From JAFGTP01 sp964498725 (lineage in GTDB: Bacteria; Fidelibacterota; UBA2242; JAFGTP01): 34,358 bases of DNA. This document shows positions 8,135-16,062 of this stretch, one piece after another. The notes beneath the pieces were generated by a model, which saw nothing but the letters and a program-made list of their open reading frames with translations, made no database searches and was not told the DNA's origin. Within the stretch, counting starts at the first letter, position 1. Every line of letters starts with the position of its first letter. Both the position numbers and the translations under genes were made by a program. The stretch covers positions 1-34,358 of the forward strand of contig CAZCHS010000024.1 of assembly GCA_964498725.1 (NCBI GenBank), in the 5' to 3' direction.

Positions 8135-9352
8135 TTATCCCTGTCCAATTATTTGATTAAACGGTTGTTGCTGATTCATTGATTTCGCCGGTTGCATATC
8201 AGGAATGCGCAGTTCCGCCGCCTTTTTGATACAGGTGAAGCCGTATTTGTCCCGTAGCCGGTCAATGGTTTTGGAAATGTTATCGGGTTTGGGCTTCTCA
8301 AAGAGGCTCAGCTGATGGACTGCCGGTTGAAATTTACAGGCGTCGATCATGATGGAACGAATGCGGTTGCGCCGGTAATTGGCTTGCTGGAACAGATTCC
8401 GGCAGGTTTTGCTAATGGTGCCATTATCATTCTTCAGTAAGCGGCTGGTGCGGGTCTTTTTGAAACCGTCGGAATAATGCACTTCCAGACTGAGTTTGCC
8501 GGCCACCTGGTTGCGTTTGCGCAGTTCATAGCCCAATTGCTCTGAGAGGCGAATGATCACGGCATCAAGAATATCGGTATCATTAGTGTCCTCCTGCAAA
8601 ACCGTCTGGCGAATGATATGATTGAGCAGTTTTGGTGGCTGTACAATGGAGTTATCTTCACCATGGGATTCCTGCTTTACTTTTTGGTAATTGTCAGAAA
8701 AAATGATATTGCCGGCCTTTTCATCAGCGGTCAGTTTCTGAATTTCCCTGATCCGTTGCAGGTAGAGAAAGTTGATGATCTTTTCAATTTTGCGATCTTG
8801 TGCTGAGGGTAGCACATGTGACTGCAACGGCGCGAGAAATTTCGACTCATTGCCGCGGCTGATTTTGTAAATCGGCTCTTCCACCACTGCCGTGCTGATA
8901 TTGCTCACCAGTTTGTTGACACTGATGCCGACACGATTTTCCATGGCAGCACGCTTATTGATTTCCTGAAAGATTTTGTACCCTGCCTGCTTGGTATCAG
9001 CGTAAATATTTTTCATGCCGGTCATGTCGAGATAATATTGCCCGAAATTTCCCGGCTCAATAACGGGTGAATAGTATTTCAGTATTTTGTAGATGTAATT
9101 GTGAATTTTTTTGTAGAGCCGGTCGTTGAAAGGCAGCATCTTGACGCGGTGGGACATTTTGCGGGCCAGTGAAACCTTCATGCCCCGGTAAAATCCTTCC
9201 TGTTCGGCTTCGGGCGAGAGATTGACAATAGTCCCGTTTTGATTGGTGGAGGAAATGATCGCCACGGGATAATCCACCAGTGTTCTGTCCAGCATCTGTT
9301 CGGCCTGCAGTTCAAAGTTTTGAAGTCTGATATGGAATACGGCGTTATTCAT
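8135..9352 (-). CDS. imuB: ImuB-like non-catalytic Y-family polymerase protein
   Basis: A 405-residue protein with Y-family polymerase architecture but without its catalytic acids. The usual HVDMDCF start motif is replaced by FHIRLQNF (6-13), and the S-L-D-E-A-Y-L-D motif reads GNFGQYYLDMTG (101-112). The metal-binding Asp, Asp and Glu are therefore gone, as in ImuB. A textbook beta-clamp motif, QLSLF (347-351), follows in the C-terminal part. ImuB acts as the adaptor that brings DnaE2 to the clamp at lesions. A GTG at 9373 would add seven residues. ATG 9350-9352 is preferred because the conserved fold begins there, although neither start has a strong ribosome site. It lies between lexA and dnaE2, now separated from dnaE2 by an ATPase insertion. 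No imuA is present. Confidence 0.8.
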   Translation of the reverse strand: MNNAVFHIRLQNFELQAEQMLDRTLVDYPVAIISSTNQNGTIVNLSPEAEQEGFYRGMKVSLARKMSHRVKMLPFNDRLYKKIHNYIYKILKYYSPVIEPGNFGQYYLDMTGMKNIYADTKQAGYKIFQEINKRAAMENRVGISVNKLVSNISTAVVEEPIYKISRGNESKFLAPLQSHVLPSAQDRKIEKIINFLYLQRIREIQKLTADEKAGNIIFSDNYQKVKQESHGEDNSIVQPPKLLNHIIRQTVLQEDTNDTDILDAVIIRLSEQLGYELRKRNQVAGKLSLEVHYSDGFKKTRTSRLLKNDNGTISKTCRNLFQQANYRRNRIRSIMIDACKFQPAVHQLSLFEKPKPDNISKTIDRLRDKYGFTCIKKAAELRIPDMQPAKSMNQQQPFNQIIGQG

Positions 9353-9369
9353 GGGGTATTGGATTTTTA

Positions 9370-9544
9370 CCACGAAATAGACGAAAAAAACGAAAAATTA
9401 ATTTGTAATTGGTAACTATATTCGTGCCTATTCGTGTGATTCGTGGAATAAAATTATATCCGTTTTTATCTGCGCCAATCCGCTTGCCCGGCGTAATTTG
9501 AAAAATAAAGACGGGCGGTAAAGTAAAAACTGTGTTTATCTGCG
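9370..9544. repeat. Phased inverted repeat and direct repeats between imuB and lexA
   Basis: The roughly 200-bp gap between lexA and imuB holds no convincing gene. It contains CCACGAA (9370-9376) mirrored by TTCGTGG (9440-9446). Each arm is a run of related units at about 10-bp spacing: CACGAA, ACGAAA and CGAAAA on the left, and TTCGTG at 9421, 9431 and 9440 on the right. Further on, TTTATCTGCG occurs twice (9465-9474 and 9535-9544). It resembles degenerate dispersed intergenic repeat DNA; a regulatory role is possible. Confidence 0.45.
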
Positions 9545-9556
9545 TTGATCTGTGGT

Positions 9557-10177
9557 TCATAACTCACTCCTTATAGCATATTTTCGGAATACATAGAGCA
9601 CAATGCCGTCAATCCGAAAATCATCCTCCGGGTAGACCGTGATGATCTCGAATTCAGGATTCCTTGGATGGAGCTCGATGTGCGTTGACTTTGGTACATA
9701 ACGCTTCAGGGTCGCTTCATTATTGATGAATGCCACCACCGTGTCGCCGGCATGAGCAGTGGGCGTTTTGCGAATGATCACAAAATCACCGTCCTGAATA
9801 TTGTCATCGATCATGGAATTGCCATTGACTTCCAGCACATAATTCTGCGGATGAAGCCAGGCGGATGGCATTTCGATCTCTTCGCGGTTTTCCAGTTCCT
9901 CCAGCGGATAACCGGCCGCGATCTGTCCCAATAATGGCAGGGTGGTGTCCGCTTGCGTATGAATCACTTCCAGCGCGCGTTTTTTGTTGGCGCCGCCGCT
10001 GCGTCGAAGCAGGCTGGCCTTTTCCAGTTCCCGCACATACCAGTTCACAGTGCCCGGCGATTTGATCTGCAGGGCTTCCATGATCTCCGCAAAAGTGGGA
10101 GAGAAACCGTGGGCTTCCTGGTACTCGTCGATGAAGTCCAGAAACCGCTGCTTTTTGGGGGATAATTTTGGGTTCAT
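9557..10177 (-). CDS. lexA: LexA repressor, self-cleaving SOS regulator
   Basis: A 206-residue LexA. An N-terminal winged helix-turn-helix (about 1-70, starting MNPKLSPKKQRFLDFI) is followed by the S24 autoprotease domain. The cleavage site is Ala88-Gly89 in GQIAAGYP, and the catalytic dyad is Ser121 (GNSMID) and Lys158 (EATLKRY). RecA-stimulated self-cleavage relieves repression of SOS genes. The start is ATG 10175-10177, with AAGGTGA a few bases upstream; longer in-frame starts would add a non-homologous tail. It heads the lexA - imuB - dnaE2 group on the same strand, so it probably controls the mutasome. The sequence appears intact and ends close to the domain boundary expected for the family. 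Confidence 0.94.
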   Translation of the reverse strand: MNPKLSPKKQRFLDFIDEYQEAHGFSPTFAEIMEALQIKSPGTVNWYVRELEKASLLRRSGGANKKRALEVIHTQADTTLPLLGQIAAGYPLEELENREEIEMPSAWLHPQNYVLEVNGNSMIDDNIQDGDFVIIRKTPTAHAGDTVVAFINNEATLKRYVPKSTHIELHPRNPEFEIITVYPEDDFRIDGIVLYVFRKYAIRSEL

Positions 10178-10253
10178 TGTTTCACCTTTATTTTTTTTCA
10201 ACGCAAAGTCCGTAGAAACTTCGCAGTGTTTTATTGTTATCACTAAGCAACCC

Positions 10254-10268
10254 GTAAGTTACTCGTAA
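10254..10268 (-). promoter_or_regulatory. Candidate operator upstream of lexA
   Basis: Two overlapping small dyads, GTAAGTTAC (10254-10262) and TTACTCGTAA (10259-10268), lie just downstream of a TATATT -10-like hexamer on the minus strand (10276-10271). This is a reasonable place for LexA autorepression. I could not find the same pattern by eye upstream of imuB, dnaE2 or the SRAP gene, so the assignment is weak. Confidence 0.22.
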
Positions 10269-10346
10269 ATAATATAGGCAATATTTGGGAAAGGAGAAAG
10301 GGGAATAGGAATAATTTTTGTTAAAGAGAAACTTTCATTATTTTAA

Positions 10347-10530
10347 CCTGAATTATTCATGAATTTTCAATTTTTAAAGGAAAGCGAATAAAATTAACAG
10401 ATTACGAAAAATTAATAAAAAGATGAATTGGAAAATTCATAGAATAATATTCAGGTTAATCCCGATAGTTTCCGAAGGAAACGTATCGGCGCGAAGCGGG
10501 CATTATTCATATTTTTATGAATAATGCAGG
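10347..10530 (-). mobile_element. MITE-like non-autonomous element, copy B (184 bp, inverted relative to copy A)
   Basis: It starts CCTGAATTATTCATG and ends ATGAATAATGCAGG, and is flanked by TTAA on both sides (10343-10346 and 10531-10534). Its reverse complement matches 1811-1994 over the full 184 bp, with 9 substitutions and no gaps. Most substitutions are transitions, and two fall in or near the loop of the internal GTTTCC/GGAAAC hairpin. It separates the lexA leader from the leader of the TIGR03546 gene. There is no coding capacity, so a transposase would have to act in trans. Confidence 0.8.
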
Positions 10531-10749
10531 TTAATTATATCCGTAATTTTATACTCAACCATATTGATTAGGGCAATCAGGTAAGCATTAACCATAAATA
10601 TTAAAAACAAAAAAGTTGACCAGTTTTGAACCGACGTTTTGGTTAAAAGATTGTGTTAATATTCATTAACTCATTATCATTCCCATTTGATTTTATCTAT
10701 AAAGTTCTTACTTTTTATATTAACAAAATAAAAGTGAGGCAAACGTTTT

Positions 10750-11271
10750 ATGTTTTTCATTAAGATATTAAAAAAGATAATCAAAGCATTGGGGAGTAAC
10801 AGTACGCCCAATCAATTGGCAGCCGGATTTGCCCTGGGCATGATCATGGGACTGACTCCTTTTTGGAATATTCACAACCTGGCAATAATTTTCCTGATCG
10901 CCCTGATCAATGTGAATGCCAGTACAGCGTTGCTGGGACTGGTCGTATTTGGAATTATTGCGCCGTTGTTTGATCCGGTCTTTCATGCATTCGGGCTGAA
11001 AATATTGCAATTGAACGCCCTGGATGGTTTATTTACAGCGATGTATAATAATAATTTTTGGATATTGACCCGGTTTAATAATACCATAGTAATTGGCAGT
11101 CTGGCTATTTCTTTGGTGCTATTTATTCCGGTTTATTTCGGGTTTAAGGCCTTTGCAAAATATTACCAGGAAAAATTGCACCCGAAAGTAGAGAAGTGGA
11201 AAATAACCCGGTTTTTAAAAGGCTCAAAAATATTCAATTTGCTAAGTACCGGCAATAAATTTAGAAAATAG
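10750..11271 (+). CDS. TIGR03546 family small membrane protein (DUF2062-like)
   Basis: A 173-residue membrane protein with about four hydrophobic segments (roughly 22-42, 46-75, 110-130 and an intervening amphipathic stretch). The N-terminal NQLAAGFALGMIMGLTPFWN resembles the DUF2062/TIGR03546 signature. The C terminus is basic and probably cytoplasmic. A GTGAGG ribosome site lies about 11 bases before ATG 10750. It is directly followed by the TIGR03545 gene; as I recall, these two uncharacterised families are usually neighbours, which supports both calls. Function is unknown; an envelope role is the natural guess. The 219 bp upstream of the start, between MITE copy B and this gene, hold only AT-rich sequence with a small AACCG/GGTT-type inverted repeat. 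Confidence 0.82.
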   Translation: MFFIKILKKIIKALGSNSTPNQLAAGFALGMIMGLTPFWNIHNLAIIFLIALINVNASTALLGLVVFGIIAPLFDPVFHAFGLKILQLNALDGLFTAMYNNNFWILTRFNNTIVIGSLAISLVLFIPVYFGFKAFAKYYQEKLHPKVEKWKITRFLKGSKIFNLLSTGNKFRK

Positions 11272-11282
11272 GGAGAAATACA

Positions 11283-13106
11283 TTGCGTTGGAAAGGTTTT
11301 ATTTTTATAGGAATATTCATAGCGTTATTATTGGCGCTACCATATATATTTGGTGACAATTGGCTGGAAAAAAAGGTCGAAAAAGCAGCGTCGGCAATCA
11401 ATGGCGCTAAAGTTGAAATCGATAATTTTGACTTATCTTTGTTCAGTTCTTCTGTCAGTTGGGACAGAATGCAGGTAGCCAATTCAGACGCCCCCATGAA
11501 AAATATTATTGAAACCGGCAAGACCGGAGTGGATTTGAAATTGACGGCCTTGATTCGTCGCAGAGTCGTCATTGATTCCATGCGCTTGACAGAGGTAAGG
11601 ACGAATACTGACCGTGAAACCAGTGGCGAATTACCTAAGAAAATTAAGAAAAAAACTGAGAGAGAAACCCCCGGTATTGTAGATAAGGCACAAAAAAAAT
11701 TAAAATCAAAAGCGGAAGATTATAAAAGTACTCGCATTGACGAAATGAAAAGTGATCTGAATGTAGATTCCATGATGCTGGCAATTGATCTGGCATCTGT
11801 TGATTACATAGATTCCGTGAAAAATGTTTTCGAAGCGCGCTATGCACACTGGGATACAATTGTTAATTCTGAAGAATTGCAGCAGGATTTAACAGAACTG
11901 GAAGCGGAATACAAAAAATTACAAGAAATAGATCCTAAAAAAATCAATGATATCAACGATCTGAAGAAAACAATTAAGAAATTGGAAAAAGCCAAGAAAA
12001 AATTTGACAAGGTCTATGATAAGATCAAAAAACACGAGAAGGAATTCGACAGGGATTTGAAAGATATGCAGTTGGCAGGGGAAGTGGTCAATGATAAGAT
12101 CAAAACCGACTATCGTGAAATTGAAGCCATGGCCAAGATCCCGGATATCGACACCAAAAATATGGCAGCTTTTATTTTTGGCGAGACTGTTGTTAATCGC
12201 GTCAATAAATTTTTAGAAATCACGGAAAAGATTCGTTTTTACAAAAATAAGTTGCAAAAAACGGAAGCAGAACAGGATAAACGGCAACGCCATGAGGGAA
12301 AATATATTCACTTTTCTGATAAATATCAATATCCCGGATTTTGGATAAAAAAGGCGGTTTTGTCCGGTGAATTGGACAATCAAGCCCTGCTTTCGGGAAA
12401 AATAAATAATATTGTATCAGACCAGAAACTCATTAATTCACCCACCACTGCGGCCATTAAGGGAATCAATCCCGATGACAGTAATTTTGAGATCCAGGCC
12501 TTCATCGACAACCGGACAAAGGATGCTCTTGACCGGTATGAGATTAATTATAATGGATTGAAAATCAGGGATTTTACTGTTTCTAAGTCTTCACTGTTTC
12601 CTTATGATATTAAAAATGGTATTGGCAATATTTCAGGCTCAATCGAAATTAATCGCGAGAACTATGAAGGCCGATTGACCTTTGACGGCAGTGGAATGAA
12701 TTTTGTCAGAAATAGTGATGAAAAAGTAAAAACAGAAGTACAGAAACTGATTCATCAATCCGTGCAAAAATTGGATGAACTGACAGTCACCGGAAAGTTT
12801 TCCAATGAGAGTCTGGCGATCAATTCCAATATTGATAATGTTTTTGGCGATGAAATAAAATCCTATATCAATAAAAATGTGGCGGAAGCCAAAAAAGAGG
12901 TTCGTGCGGAAATCGATCAAAAAGTCAAACAAGCCCGAACAGAATTTGAAAGTTATAAACAATCAGCCACCGGGGATATTGAAGAACAATTGCAAGCCTA
13001 CAAAGCAGAAATAGAAAAATATCTCGATGAAATTGATGATAAACAATCAGCCACAGAAAAGGAAATCAAGAAAAAAGGGAAAAAAGCCCTGGAAGACCTA
13101 TTCTAA
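11283..13106 (+). CDS. TIGR03545 family membrane-anchored coiled-coil protein
   Basis: A 607-residue protein with a single N-terminal membrane anchor (about 5-24). An AsmA-like beginning follows (NGAKVEIDNFDLSLFSSSVSW and SDAPMKNIIETGKTGVDLKL). There is a long charged coiled coil (about 185-290), a central beta-rich region, and a second coiled coil at the C terminus (about 540-607) rich in K, E and Q. The start codon is TTG 11283-11285. It is supported by GGGAGA about seven bases upstream, immediately after the stop of the TIGR03546 gene, and no suitable ATG is nearby. The pair forms one transcription unit. By topology most of the protein should lie in the periplasm. The AsmA resemblance hints at envelope lipid transport or outer-membrane assembly, but this is inference. 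Confidence 0.82.
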   Translation: MRWKGFIFIGIFIALLLALPYIFGDNWLEKKVEKAASAINGAKVEIDNFDLSLFSSSVSWDRMQVANSDAPMKNIIETGKTGVDLKLTALIRRRVVIDSMRLTEVRTNTDRETSGELPKKIKKKTERETPGIVDKAQKKLKSKAEDYKSTRIDEMKSDLNVDSMMLAIDLASVDYIDSVKNVFEARYAHWDTIVNSEELQQDLTELEAEYKKLQEIDPKKINDINDLKKTIKKLEKAKKKFDKVYDKIKKHEKEFDRDLKDMQLAGEVVNDKIKTDYREIEAMAKIPDIDTKNMAAFIFGETVVNRVNKFLEITEKIRFYKNKLQKTEAEQDKRQRHEGKYIHFSDKYQYPGFWIKKAVLSGELDNQALLSGKINNIVSDQKLINSPTTAAIKGINPDDSNFEIQAFIDNRTKDALDRYEINYNGLKIRDFTVSKSSLFPYDIKNGIGNISGSIEINRENYEGRLTFDGSGMNFVRNSDEKVKTEVQKLIHQSVQKLDELTVTGKFSNESLAINSNIDNVFGDEIKSYINKNVAEAKKEVRAEIDQKVKQARTEFESYKQSATGDIEEQLQAYKAEIEKYLDEIDDKQSATEKEIKKKGKKALEDLF

Positions 13107-13442
13107 CCTTGACTTAAGTTTGTCCGGAAAAGAATAAAATCTCAGGAGGAAGAATTATTTGGCAAACTTGAGTTGAGGTGGTGGTTACCGGGCCATTCTT
13201 AAGTCATGGTTATTATTCTCCCAGTTGATTGAAACAGTGTACTTTGTTGTTTTTTTTGGTGATCCGGTGAGTGGATTTCCCCGGTGAATCACCATGATGA
13301 AAAAATACTCTATTCGGACAGTATTGAAGTTATCAAACATGGCCGGCTGACGGATATTTATCGAAGCGCAGCAAGATAAAATAGACAATTTGCGACATAA
13401 TTAATAAGTTAAGATTGAACTTTGTTAATTATGGAGGTAATA
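13107..13442. other. Non-coding gap with two inverted repeats
   Basis: This 336-bp gap has no convincing gene. Arms at 13111-13122 and 13163-13174 pair in 10 of 12 positions and could form a stem-loop behind the TIGR03545 gene. A second dyad, GGTGAT (13258-13263) with ATCACC (13288-13293), encloses two direct CCGGTGA repeats (13264-13270 and 13281-13287). The rest, including the leader of the metallohydrolase gene, is AT-rich without a clear promoter. Confidence 0.4.
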
Positions 13443-14174
13443 ATGTTAAAATTGGATATTTTATCCGTTCTGTTTATTTTAATTGGATTGATTGCAATAG
13501 CTCTTGCTGAGGGTAATCTGGATTTAAAAGAAACCATTGCTAAACTGCACTGGTTTGGTCAGGCCAGTTTTAGAATTGATAATAATGACCGGCATATTTA
13601 TATTGATCCTTTTGGCCTGCTGGATGATTCGCCTGTCGCTGACATCATATTTATCACCCATGGCCATGGCGACCACCTTTCCACTGATCAAATTAAAAAA
13701 ATCGCCGATAAAAATACACTGGTGGTAGGGCCAACTTCCATCGAAGAGCAACTGAAATCCCTGGAAATACCGAATCTGAAACTGGTCAATCCCTATGATA
13801 CACTGGAAGCCAAACAAATTCCTGTGGAAGTGGTTCCAGCCTACAATATCAAGAAAACTAAATACCATCCAAAAGAGAATAACTGGGTGGGTTATATTCT
13901 TACAGTCAATAGAATAAAAATTTATCATGCCGGCGATACAGAGCGTATTCCTGAAATGAAAAAAATTAATTGCGACATTGCTTTAATGCCTCTGGGACAG
14001 ACCTATACAATGGATAGTGTAAAAGAGGCGGCCGAGGCGATTATGGATATTAAACCAAAAGTTGCAATTCCTATGCATTACGGAATTTATGAAGGCAAAA
14101 GTGAAGATGCTGAAAAATTCCAGGCCTACCTGAAGGGACACACTGATGTCGTTCTCTTGGAAATGGAAAAGTAA
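13443..14174 (+). CDS. Exported metallo-beta-lactamase-fold hydrolase (UPF0173-like)
   Basis: A 243-residue protein with a hydrophobic N-terminal signal segment (about 5-22, ending ALA-EG). A compact metallo-beta-lactamase domain of the UPF0173/YtkL type follows. Metal ligands are visible: THGHGDH (72-78), the later YHAGDT and IPMHYG. The usual substrate is unknown; relatives act as broad metal-dependent hydrolases, and a signal peptide is less common for this cytoplasmic family. ATG 13443 is chosen because GGAGG (13433-13437) sits five bases upstream; an upstream TTG would put the ribosome site inside the gene. A strong terminator follows 16 bp after the stop, so this is probably a single-gene unit. 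Confidence 0.85.
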   Translation: MLKLDILSVLFILIGLIAIALAEGNLDLKETIAKLHWFGQASFRIDNNDRHIYIDPFGLLDDSPVADIIFITHGHGDHLSTDQIKKIADKNTLVVGPTSIEEQLKSLEIPNLKLVNPYDTLEAKQIPVEVVPAYNIKKTKYHPKENNWVGYILTVNRIKIYHAGDTERIPEMKKINCDIALMPLGQTYTMDSVKEAAEAIMDIKPKVAIPMHYGIYEGKSEDAEKFQAYLKGHTDVVLLEMEK

Positions 14175-14190
14175 CCTTTCCGGAATTTTT

Positions 14191-14225
14191 AAAAGAAGTG
14201 AGTTTTATAGAACTCACTTCTTTTT
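14191..14225 (+). terminator. Rho-independent terminator after the metallohydrolase gene
   Basis: A perfect stem, AAGAAGTGAGTT paired with AACTCACTTCTT, has a six-base loop (14205-14210) and runs into a T tract. It lies directly behind the hydrolase stop codon. Confidence 0.92.
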
Positions 14226-14334
14226 CATAAATAATTCTTTTTTTTAATTACTTTTTCTTCCTTTATTGAAAATTAAATAATTCCTCTTTACATTTAAATA
14301 TTTAGACATTTTTAATATTAATAAGGAGGGGATT

Positions 14335-15144
14335 ATGCCAATTAAAAAAGATAGTTTTATGCCGTTATATCATCAATTATCAGAAGAATTAAAAAAGCAA
14401 ATCAAAAAGGGTAAGTTCAAACCCGGTGACCCACTGCCTTCCGAGAGTGCTCTCATCAAAAAATACGAACTCAGTCGTGGCACGGTGAGACAAGCCATGC
14501 AGAAACTGGAAATTGACGGCCTGATTGATAAATTTCCCGGCCGGGGAACTTTTGTTTCCGAACCTGAAGAGGAAATTAATGAATCTGAACCGGTTGAGAA
14601 AAGAAAAACGCCACCGATTGAATATCAAAGTATTTTTGCACAATTAATGCATAGTACATCTCTGGCATCATCTATTACTGTAGAAGAAAGCGGCCGTAAA
14701 GCGGCTGATGTTAAGGTGAAAAATATGATGAAACTCAAAACCGAAGAAGAGATTTATTACACTGATCGCTCCCTGGTTATCAATGACAATATCTGGGCTA
14801 TTGAAAAAACATTTTTTCCTTTATTAATAGAAGAAAATATCGATAAAATTTCTTTGGATGCACCTGTGTATGAACAATTCGCAAAAATAACCGGCCACAA
14901 AATAATTCTTTCCAAGTATATTATTGAAATGACCAATCCTGACGAACAGTTAGTTAACCGGTTTCAGATGGATAACAGCGTTACCCTATTCAATATTATC
15001 AGCATTGCATACCTGGAAGACAACACACCCTTTGAATTGTCCTTTGGCTTTTACCGCGCTGACCGTGTGAGAATAAATTTCGGTATTGGTCATTTACAGG
15101 ATGAATCCAAGTTTAGTATCAAGGCCTTAAAAGAATTCCGTTAA
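14335..15144 (+). CDS. GntR-family transcriptional regulator, HutC/UTRA subfamily
   Basis: A 269-residue regulator. An N-terminal winged helix-turn-helix spans about residues 8-75, with the classic PGDPLPSESAL (30-40), LSRGTVRQAM (46-55) and FPGRGTFV segments. A variable linker (77-95) precedes a UTRA ligand-binding domain (about 96-258). In this family a small effector, often a sugar or amino-acid derivative, binds UTRA and releases operator DNA. ATG 14335 has a strong AAGGAGGGG site just upstream. No obvious catabolic partner lies beside it: upstream is a terminated hydrolase gene, and downstream are a doubtful 43-codon frame and a convergent lipid-type operon. The target may be its own promoter or a distant gene. 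Confidence 0.9.
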   Translation: MPIKKDSFMPLYHQLSEELKKQIKKGKFKPGDPLPSESALIKKYELSRGTVRQAMQKLEIDGLIDKFPGRGTFVSEPEEEINESEPVEKRKTPPIEYQSIFAQLMHSTSLASSITVEESGRKAADVKVKNMMKLKTEEEIYYTDRSLVINDNIWAIEKTFFPLLIEENIDKISLDAPVYEQFAKITGHKIILSKYIIEMTNPDEQLVNRFQMDNSVTLFNIISIAYLEDNTPFELSFGFYRADRVRINFGIGHLQDESKFSIKALKEFR

Positions 15145-15164
15145 AAAAAATGAGGAAAATGTTA

Positions 15165-15296
15165 ATGAAAACAGATAATATCTGGATAAATATTATATCT
15201 GCCGATCAGTCATTTAACTATCTAATAAAAGATATGTTGAATGATTTGGAGAGATTATTTAAAAATATGATCATTTTTTCGGAAGCCAGGGAATAA
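15165..15296 (+). CDS. Possible small protein of 43 residues
   Basis: A short frame beginning ATG 15165 with an AGGA site (15153-15156) at good spacing, 20 bp after the GntR gene. The predicted peptide starts MKTDNIWINIISADQ and ends SEARE. It has no signal peptide or clear motif. Its last 26 bases overlap the 3' end of the convergent DUF1295 gene. It could be a real small gene co-transcribed with the regulator, a remnant, or chance; I do not recognise it. Confidence 0.28.
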   Translation: MKTDNIWINIISADQSFNYLIKDMLNDLERLFKNMIIFSEARE

Positions 15297-16050
15297 ATGC
15301 CGATGTTTTTTCTATATAATCCCGGTATTTCGGTTTTTTCTCCACCATGTTTTTTTCCAATAACGAGACACCTGAAACTTTCAGGAGTAATAATGTCATG
15401 ATCACCGGGCTGTATAATGTCCAGAAAGATCCGGCGACAACAGCAAATAACCCGAAGGCCCACCACTGTGCCGCATCGCCAAAGTAATTGGGGTGACGGG
15501 TCAGCGACCAGAATCCTTTGTCCATAACCTTGCCTTTATTTTCAGGATCGGCTTTGAAGCGGGCCATCTGAAAATCACCGCCGGCTTCAAAAGTAAACCC
15601 CAACAGCCAAATTGCAACCGCAATATAATCTATGACTGTTAAATCATTGGATTGTGTATTGACGAAAGTCGCGATCAGTGGTGCTGCAATGATCATGATC
15701 AATATACCCTGCAGCAGAAATACCTGGAAAAAACTGAACCACCAGTAACGTTCCGGGCCATATTTTTGACGAAAATTCTGATACCGGTAGTCTTCACCTT
15801 CACCCCAATTACGCCAGGTAATATAGCCGGACAAACGGAGGGCCCAGATAGTGACCAATGTGACCAGCAATATATTTCGAGCATAAAATTCAACCTGCGA
15901 AAAAGCATACCAGGCCATCAATAAAAATCCGATACTCCAAATGCTGTCTACAATGGACACATTTTTAATAAATACGCTGATAATCCAAAAGATCGTTACC
16001 AGTGCTAAAACGATTAATGAAGCATTTAAATATATAGTCCAGAAGTTCAT
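15271..16050 (-). CDS. DUF1295 membrane protein (steroid 5-alpha-reductase-like fold)
   Basis: A 259-residue polytopic membrane protein with about six hydrophobic segments. The DUF1295 core is present: WALRLSGYITWRN (69-81), GFWSLTRHPNYFGD (179-192) and LLLKVSGVSLLEK near 221-233, ending with the YRDYIEKTSAFIPW tail. The R-H-P-N-Y region is shared with steroid 5-alpha reductases and isoprenylcysteine methyltransferases, which act on lipid substrates. The substrate here is unknown. ATG 16048-16050 has AAAGGA upstream. It is the last gene of the five-gene minus-strand operon, 12 bp after the FakA-FakB-like fusion. Similar DUF1295, DUF2878 and lipocalin genes co-occur in membrane-lipid stress clusters of other bacteria. 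Confidence 0.87.
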   Translation of the reverse strand: MNFWTIYLNASLIVLALVTIFWIISVFIKNVSIVDSIWSIGFLLMAWYAFSQVEFYARNILLVTLVTIWALRLSGYITWRNWGEGEDYRYQNFRQKYGPERYWWFSFFQVFLLQGILIMIIAAPLIATFVNTQSNDLTVIDYIAVAIWLLGFTFEAGGDFQMARFKADPENKGKVMDKGFWSLTRHPNYFGDAAQWWAFGLFAVVAGSFWTLYSPVIMTLLLLKVSGVSLLEKNMVEKKPKYRDYIEKTSAFIPWLPKK

Positions 16051-16062
16051 TGTAATTATCCT

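Noticed and set aside
9345..9560. A 71-codon minus-strand frame between imuB and lexA
   Set aside because: It consists of repeat-like intergenic DNA with phased inverted and direct repeats, has no ribosome site and shows no protein-like composition.
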